7,967 nucleotides of DNA. Source: an uncultured Clostridia bacterium. GTDB taxonomy: Bacteria; Bacillota; Clostridia; UBA1381. Position 1 is the stretch's first letter, and every line of letters begins with the position of its first letter. Below the pieces are notes generated by a model. That model saw only the letters and a program-made list of their open reading frames with translations. It ran no database searches and was not told the origin of the DNA. The DNA lies in assembly GCA_910585485.1 (NCBI GenBank), contig CAJUEZ010000066.1:1-7967 (forward strand), read 5' to 3'. Position numbers and translations under genes: made by a program. Below are positions 3,421 to 7,967 of the stretch, in pieces.

Positions 3421-5925
3421 TTAATTCACTTCTTTATCTATATTTGATTTTTTATCCGAAAATTCAATGTCAAAATCAGGAGAGGCATATTTACTTTCAG
3501 GATTATATTTCATTACAGCCTCCGCCTCAAAAAACGCGCCGTTTTTTCCGACAAGTTTTGAACATCTTACTTTATCACCCTTAAGCCATTTTTTCACCAT
3601 AGTCGGTGTAATCTTTGTTTGGCTGAATAATCCTCTATCCGATTCCTTCCAAATAATAAACCCGCACTTACATGAAAATGCCTTTGAATTTTCTGTGACT
3701 TCTCCTCCGCATTTGGGGCATTTACCCAAAGTTTGAGGCGGAGCGAATACCAAACTTACGGGATACTTATCATTCTTATTTGTTTTCATTTCAATGTCCG
3801 CTTCAAACAACTCGCCATTGTTTTTTACAAGCTTTTTCATTCTCACGCTCTTTCCCAAAAGCAGTTTTTTTACCATCCCCGCCGTTATGGTTATTTTCGA
3901 AAACATTCCTCTCGGTTGATTCTTCCATATTGTGAATTTACAGCTTATAGGTTCTTTCCAGTTACTGCATCCAAATCCCTTCGCGCCTTCAATAACATTT
4001 CCTCCGCACAGCGGGCACGTGCCCAACACATCATGAAATTTTGATGTGACTGTTTTTGTCATTACTGATTGATTAATCAAGGGATAAGTATTTGAAAGAA
4101 TTTTATTTACAGTGTCGAGCACATTATCCGTCAGTGCGGTATATGGTTTTTCACCAGAGCGAATATCCTCCTGAATCGCCCACCATTTTGCCGTCATATC
4201 AGCTTTTTTTATTTCATCAGGCAAAATTCTGTAAAGTTCTCTCCCCAACTCTGTTGAAATAAGTTTCTTACCCTCTTCTTTTATATATCCCTTCATAATG
4301 AGATTATCTATAATTGTACTCCGGGTAGCTGATGTTCCGATAGAGCCGTTTTCGCCTTTTTTATCCTTGTCTTTTTCGAGAAGCATTCTCTTTATTTCTC
4401 CATCAGTAACATACTTTGCTATTCTTGTCATGTCTTCATTAAGAGTGGCTTTTGTATATCGTGACGGCGGCTTTGTTTCCTTTTCTTCTATTTTTATATT
4501 TGATATATTGCCATTGTATATACCGTCCGGTATATCGCTTAACGCTGTTATTTCCTCTGTCTTTGCATCCTTAAATATAGCAATATATCCCTTTTTTATT
4601 ATTCGCGTGGAATGAGCGGTAAGCATATAGTTTTCATTCAAATCCACCGTCAGTTTTGTCTTATACTTAACAGCTTTCGGCAAAAACTGCGCCATATAAT
4701 ATTTACAAACTGCAAGATACACATTTCTTTCACGCTCTGTAAGCTTTTCAAGTTCCACCTTATTATTGGTAGGAATAATCGCAAAATGCGCCGTTATATT
4801 TTTATCATTAAAACATTTTGAATGAATTGACGGGTCAAGTTCCGCTGGTTTGTACTTTATATTCGCTATCACGCGTTCAAGCGTTTTAGGCGCCTCTTTA
4901 AAATGCTCTTCAGACAAATACCGGCAATCGGATCTATTATACGTTATCGCCTTATGATTCTCTCTCAGCGACTGTGTTATTTCCATAACCTCACCCGGAT
5001 TGTATCCGAAATGGCTGCTGCAATAGCTTTGCAGCTTAACAAGATTAAACGGTAAAGGCGGATCTTCATTAACCATCTTACTCTCGATTGCGACATTGTC
5101 AAAACTCGCGCCTTCCAAACTCTTCTTTATATCCTCGGCTTCGCTTATTTCGGTAATACGTTCATTTTCATCTTTCTTTTTCTTCTTTAATGTATATTTA
5201 GCCGTTACAGTTTTTGTTCCCTCATCTGTTTTCACATCAACATCAGCAAATATGTCATAATATTTTGATTTTACGTGTCCCTCAATCTGCAAATCACGAT
5301 TTACCACCAGTCCAAGCGTCGGAGTCTGTACCCTGCCGACAGCAAGCAGCGCGCCCGAATTTAAGCAGGTGAAAAAACGGCTCATATTCACTCCTATCAT
5401 AAGGTCCGCGACGCTTCTCGCATAAGCCGAATATCCCTCGTTTACGCTTTCTTTGTTGTCAGACATATTAGCAAGCGCTTTTGTTAAGCCGCCTTTTGTT
5501 GTATCGCCTGTATTAAGACGCATAACAGGCTTTGAACAATTAAACCATCGAAGTATTTCATCAATTAAAAGCTGACCTTCCTCGTCAGGATCGCCCGCAT
5601 GTATCACATATTCCGCTTCTTCAAGAAATGAGCCGATAAGATTAACTCGCTGCTCCTTGGTTTCATAATTTTTGCCGCGGGATATATCATCGCCTATCTT
5701 TAAGTCCCAATTTTCAAAAAATATCGGCAAAGCCTCTATTGACCATTTCTTATATTTAATATCATAATCCTCAGGTTCTTTTAGCGTCAACATATGTCCA
5801 AACACCCATGTGACAACGTAATCACCCTTTTTGATAAATCTGTTGTTTCTTTCCGTGACATTACCGCCGAGCGCGTCCGCTATGTCGCGTCCGAGAGACG
5901 GTTTTTCGGCTATTACCAATATCAT
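3421..5925 (-). CDS. topB: Type IA DNA topoisomerase (topoisomerase III-like), 834 aa
   Basis: The enzyme cuts one DNA strand through a 5'-phosphotyrosine link, passes the other strand and reseals, relaxing or decatenating DNA in the cytoplasm. The TOPRIM domain spans about residues 1-145, with Glu7 in AEKPS and the metal-binding Asp112-x-Asp114-x-Glu116 in DPDEEGQ. The core follows with GRVQTPTLG at 197-205 and active-site Tyr329 in ITYNRSDCRYL. It continues with AHFAIIPT at 379-386 and GTSATRSTIIDNL near 530-542. The C-terminus holds two tandem zinc-ribbon repeats of the topoisomerase C-terminal repeat type (about 633-712 and 732-806). Their cysteines are C637/C640/C653/C662 and C736/C739/C752/C754. 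The length is normal for forms with such repeats, and all key residues are present. The start at 5925 has GGAG 7 nt upstream. It lies 61 nt after ddh just past a terminator, and the 140-residue membrane protein follows. TopB forms with such repeats are common on integrative elements, but this context looks chromosomal. Confidence 0.93.
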   Translation of the reverse strand: MILVIAEKPSLGRDIADALGGNVTERNNRFIKKGDYVVTWVFGHMLTLKEPEDYDIKYKKWSIEALPIFFENWDLKIGDDISRGKNYETKEQRVNLIGSFLEEAEYVIHAGDPDEEGQLLIDEILRWFNCSKPVMRLNTGDTTKGGLTKALANMSDNKESVNEGYSAYARSVADLMIGVNMSRFFTCLNSGALLAVGRVQTPTLGLVVNRDLQIEGHVKSKYYDIFADVDVKTDEGTKTVTAKYTLKKKKKDENERITEISEAEDIKKSLEGASFDNVAIESKMVNEDPPLPFNLVKLQSYCSSHFGYNPGEVMEITQSLRENHKAITYNRSDCRYLSEEHFKEAPKTLERVIANIKYKPAELDPSIHSKCFNDKNITAHFAIIPTNNKVELEKLTERERNVYLAVCKYYMAQFLPKAVKYKTKLTVDLNENYMLTAHSTRIIKKGYIAIFKDAKTEEITALSDIPDGIYNGNISNIKIEEKETKPPSRYTKATLNEDMTRIAKYVTDGEIKRMLLEKDKDKKGENGSIGTSATRSTIIDNLIMKGYIKEEGKKLISTELGRELYRILPDEIKKADMTAKWWAIQEDIRSGEKPYTALTDNVLDTVNKILSNTYPLINQSVMTKTVTSKFHDVLGTCPLCGGNVIEGAKGFGCSNWKEPISCKFTIWKNQPRGMFSKITITAGMVKKLLLGKSVRMKKLVKNNGELFEADIEMKTNKNDKYPVSLVFAPPQTLGKCPKCGGEVTENSKAFSCKCGFIIWKESDRGLFSQTKITPTMVKKWLKGDKVRCSKLVGKNGAFFEAEAVMKYNPESKYASPDFDIEFSDKKSNIDKEVN

Positions 5926-5947
5926 CTTGTTTCTCCATCATTTTACC

Positions 5948-5975
5948 AAAAGAAGGCTGTCAAAAAACAGCCTTC
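5948..5975 (-). terminator. Terminator or attenuator between ddh and topB
   Basis: GAAGGCTG (5952-5959) and CAGCCTTC (5968-5975) form a perfect 8-bp stem with an 8-nt loop. On the minus strand TTTT (5948-5951) and then GG follow, so the U-tract is short and termination may be incomplete. The topoisomerase start codon is only about 22 nt beyond the tail. Confidence 0.78.
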
Positions 5976-5986
5976 CTTTTCGGTAG

Positions 5987-6973
5987 TTATAGTAAATGCT
6001 TTCTAAGTTCCTCTCCGCTCTGTCTGCAAAGATAAGCCGGCGCAACATCAAATACGGTTTTGCACCCGCTTTGACCCTCTTTTTTCATTCTGTATGCCGC
6101 TCTCGCATAAGCTATAAGCACAGAAGATGTAAATTCCGGATTTGAGTCAAGCTTTAAGCTATACTCAATAACGTGAGTATTTTCACCGTTCCAGCCTGTC
6201 TTTCCTGTTCTTATAACGCTTCCGCCATGAGGTATGCCGCTGTGGTTAGCCTTAAGTTCCTCTTCAGAAATAAAATAAACAGTAGTGTCATAATCCGCAA
6301 AATAATTCGGCATCGTTTTTATCTCATTTGCAATTCTGTCTTTATCAGCGCCATCCTCAACCACAACATAGCATTCACGCGTATGTTTCTGACGAGTTGT
6401 TAAATCCGGATTTTCGCCGTTTCTTACCGCCGCCAAGGATTCTTCAACCGGCACAGTATACTGACGCGCGTCTTTTACACCGTCAATTCTGCGTATAGCG
6501 TCCGAGTGTCCCTGACTTACACCCTTGCCCCAAAAAGTATAATCTTTTCCGTCTGAAAGAATAGCGTTAGCGTAAAGACGGTTTAATGAAAACATTCCCG
6601 GATCCCATCCTACTGAAATAATTCCAACGTTTCCGCTTGCCTTTGCCGCGGCGTCAACACTGTCAAAATGCTTAGGAATATTAGCATGAGTATCAAAACT
6701 GTCTATTACATTGAAATATTTAACAAATTCCGGCGTCTGTTTCGGCAAGTCCGTAGCGCTTCCTCCGCATAGAATCATAACGTCTATCTCGTCTTTATGC
6801 TTCTCAACGTCATTTACGGAATATACATTCACACCTTCGGTAAGAATTTTTACGGAAGATGGCTCGCGTCGCGTAAACACCGCCGCAAGTTCCATATCGT
6901 CATTTTGCCTTACCGCGCATTCTATCCCGCGTCCAAGGTTTCCATAGCCTAAAATTCCAATTCTGATTTTCAT
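5987..6973 (-). CDS. ddh: meso-Diaminopimelate D-dehydrogenase, 328 aa
   Basis: Ddh (EC 1.4.1.16) reversibly converts L-2-amino-6-oxopimelate, ammonia and NADPH to meso-diaminopimelate. It is the one-step branch of lysine and peptidoglycan precursor synthesis in the cytoplasm. The N-terminal Rossmann fold carries GYGNLG (residues 9-14). Family hallmarks follow in order: DSFDTH at 91-96, SVGWDPGMFSLNR at 120-132, FWGKGVSQGHSDAIRRIDGV at 147-166, TRQKHTRECYVV near 193-204, and HSGIPHGGSVIRTGKTG at 244-260. Length matches the family (about 320-330) and no key block is missing. The start has GGAG 7 nt upstream and a promoter at 7021-7049. A hairpin terminator follows the stop. The upstream sugar kinase is in the same direction with a 111-bp gap and no visible terminator, so some readthrough from it is possible. 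Confidence 0.96.
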   Translation of the reverse strand: MKIRIGILGYGNLGRGIECAVRQNDDMELAAVFTRREPSSVKILTEGVNVYSVNDVEKHKDEIDVMILCGGSATDLPKQTPEFVKYFNVIDSFDTHANIPKHFDSVDAAAKASGNVGIISVGWDPGMFSLNRLYANAILSDGKDYTFWGKGVSQGHSDAIRRIDGVKDARQYTVPVEESLAAVRNGENPDLTTRQKHTRECYVVVEDGADKDRIANEIKTMPNYFADYDTTVYFISEEELKANHSGIPHGGSVIRTGKTGWNGENTHVIEYSLKLDSNPEFTSSVLIAYARAAYRMKKEGQSGCKTVFDVAPAYLCRQSGEELRKHLL

Positions 6974-7020
6974 ATTATCACTCCGTTTTTATTAATTCTA
7001 AAAATTTTATTTCACATTAC

Positions 7021-7049
7021 ATTTTAACAGATTTTTCACTAAAATACAA
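7021..7049 (-). promoter_or_regulatory. Probable ddh promoter
   Basis: On the minus strand TTGTAT (7044-7049), a 17-nt spacer and TAAAAT (7021-7026) lie about 47 nt before the ddh start. A TG one base upstream makes an extended -10 (TGTTAAAAT), which compensates for the weak -35. No operator-like repeat is visible. Confidence 0.55.
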
Positions 7050-7084
7050 TATTTTATTTTAAATATTTACGTATTACTTACTGA

Positions 7085-7967
7085 CTATTTCCGATTTTTC
7101 GCCGCCATTGCCGCCCCGACAATACCCGCGTCATTAAATAATTCAGCGATTCTTATATCCGTTTTGGGCATAAACTTATTAAAATCATATTTATCAACAA
7201 ATTCTTTGAGCGGCTTTAATATCACATCGCCTTCTCTGCTTATTCCTCCGCCTATGACAAGTATTTCCGGCTGAAAAATATTCACAACGCTTACAATCCC
7301 CTCCGCTATATATCTTATATAAGTGTCTCTGACCTCTATTGCCGCCCTATCGCCCGCCTTGGCGCATTCAAATGCTGTTCTTCCGCTTATATGACCTTCT
7401 CTCCTCACCCATTCACACATCAGAGAATCAGGATTTCGCTCAATCATTTCCTTTGTCTGTCTTCTAAGCGCGGTTACGGACGCGTAACATTCAAAGCACC
7501 CTTTCTTTCCGCATGTGCATTTCTCGCCGTTCATTTCGAGTGTCATGTGTCCGACTTCCGCACCTGCATTATTAAATCCACGGTAAATCTGCTTATTTAT
7601 TATAATTCCGCCGCCAACACCCGTGCCGAGAGTGATAAACACAAAACTGTCCACATCATGTCCGCAGGCGATATATTCTCCGTATGCGGCGGCATTTGCA
7701 TCATTTTCAAGGTGTATCGGAATATTAAAATACTTTTTAAGTTCCATGGCAATCGGCGCTTTTTCCAAATGCAAATTGCCCGCAAAAACAACCACACCGT
7801 TTTCGCTGTCTATCGTTCCGGGACTGCCTATTCCTATCGCTTTTACCTGATTCATATCAACACCGGCAGCCGATACCACATTTTCACAAAGACGCGCCAT
7901 ATCCTTTACTATTTCCATGTAGCTTCTGCCGCTTAGCGTCGGCGCTGACTTCTTATTGATTATAGTT
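7085..7967 (-). CDS. ROK-family sugar kinase, probable glucokinase (5' end outside the window)
   Basis: This enzyme probably phosphorylates glucose, or a related hexose, with ATP in the cytoplasm. The frame stays open through the right edge of the window (TIINKKSAPTLSGRSY precedes the internal Met at 7916-7918). The N-terminal DxGGT ATP-binding motif, usually within the first 10 residues, lies outside, and roughly 20-30 residues are missing from view. Numbering from that internal Met, GIGSPGTID is at 29-37 and the catalytic-base motif ENDANAAAYGE at 71-81 (Asp73). GTGVGGGI is at 98-105 and EVGHM at 121-125. The ROK zinc motif CTCGKKGCFE is at 134-143, with His124, Cys134, Cys136 and Cys141 as ligands. 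VIGGGIS is at 221-227. The preserved DNA-binding-free layout fits a kinase rather than a ROK repressor, but an N-terminal HTH outside the window cannot be fully excluded. Glucose specificity is inferred; N-acetylmannosamine or fructose kinases look similar. Confidence 0.9.
   Translation of the reverse strand, partial: TIINKKSAPTLSGRSYMEIVKDMARLCENVVSAAGVDMNQVKAIGIGSPGTIDSENGVVVFAGNLHLEKAPIAMELKKYFNIPIHLENDANAAAYGEYIACGHDVDSFVFITLGTGVGGGIIINKQIYRGFNNAGAEVGHMTLEMNGEKCTCGKKGCFECYASVTALRRQTKEMIERNPDSLMCEWVRREGHISGRTAFECAKAGDRAAIEVRDTYIRYIAEGIVSVVNIFQPEILVIGGGISREGDVILKPLKEFVDKYDFNKFMPKTDIRIAELFNDAGIVGAAMAAKNRK

Noticed and set aside
7391..7936. 181-residue plus-strand frame
   Set aside because: It is wholly antisense to the ROK kinase, which carries clear catalytic and zinc motifs.

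Overview
The window looks like chromosomal DNA of a low-GC Firmicute, probably an anaerobic gut-type member of the Clostridia. This rests on AT-rich intergenic DNA, strong GGAG/AGGAGG ribosome binding sites, consensus TTGACA/TATAAT promoters, U-tailed hairpin terminators, a diaminopimelate dehydrogenase, a ROK sugar kinase, and a type IA topoisomerase with C-terminal zinc repeats. There are no rRNA, tRNA or CRISPR features. No stretch over 300 bases lacks a gene. Bases 1-113 show nothing beyond weak promoter-like matches.

Region 1 (1-1210) is a very AT-rich control module. A 71-residue XRE-type repressor (469-684, minus) sits between two mirror-image arrays of three 18-bp operators, TACAC-N8-GTGTA. 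The arrays have identical 34/35-bp spacing. The promoter-proximal operator of each array fills the spacer of an outward promoter: leftward to a 49-residue ORF with its own terminator, and rightward to two tiny ORFs, the first of which may carry a frameshift. The outer right operator also covers the -35 of the repressor's own promoter. The layout resembles a phage or plasmid immunity region, but no integrase, replication or structural gene is present here.

Region 2 (about 1211-2741) is a decayed glycosidase gene on the plus strand. It lacks its N-terminus, has lost its central part, and is frameshifted at the deletion junction. It lies directly downstream of the repressor-controlled rightward transcript, with no terminator between them. 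A probable terminator (2770-2800) closes it, and a strong terminator for the opposite strand follows (2943-2968).

Region 3 (2943-7967) is housekeeping-like and entirely on the minus strand. In transcription order it holds a ROK-family sugar kinase (start outside the window), meso-diaminopimelate dehydrogenase with its own promoter and terminator, a topoisomerase III-like enzyme, and a small membrane-anchored protein with a Cys/His cluster. The topoisomerase starts only 61 bp after ddh, just past the ddh terminator, so it may depend on readthrough. The membrane protein follows 23 bp later and is probably co-transcribed with the topoisomerase.
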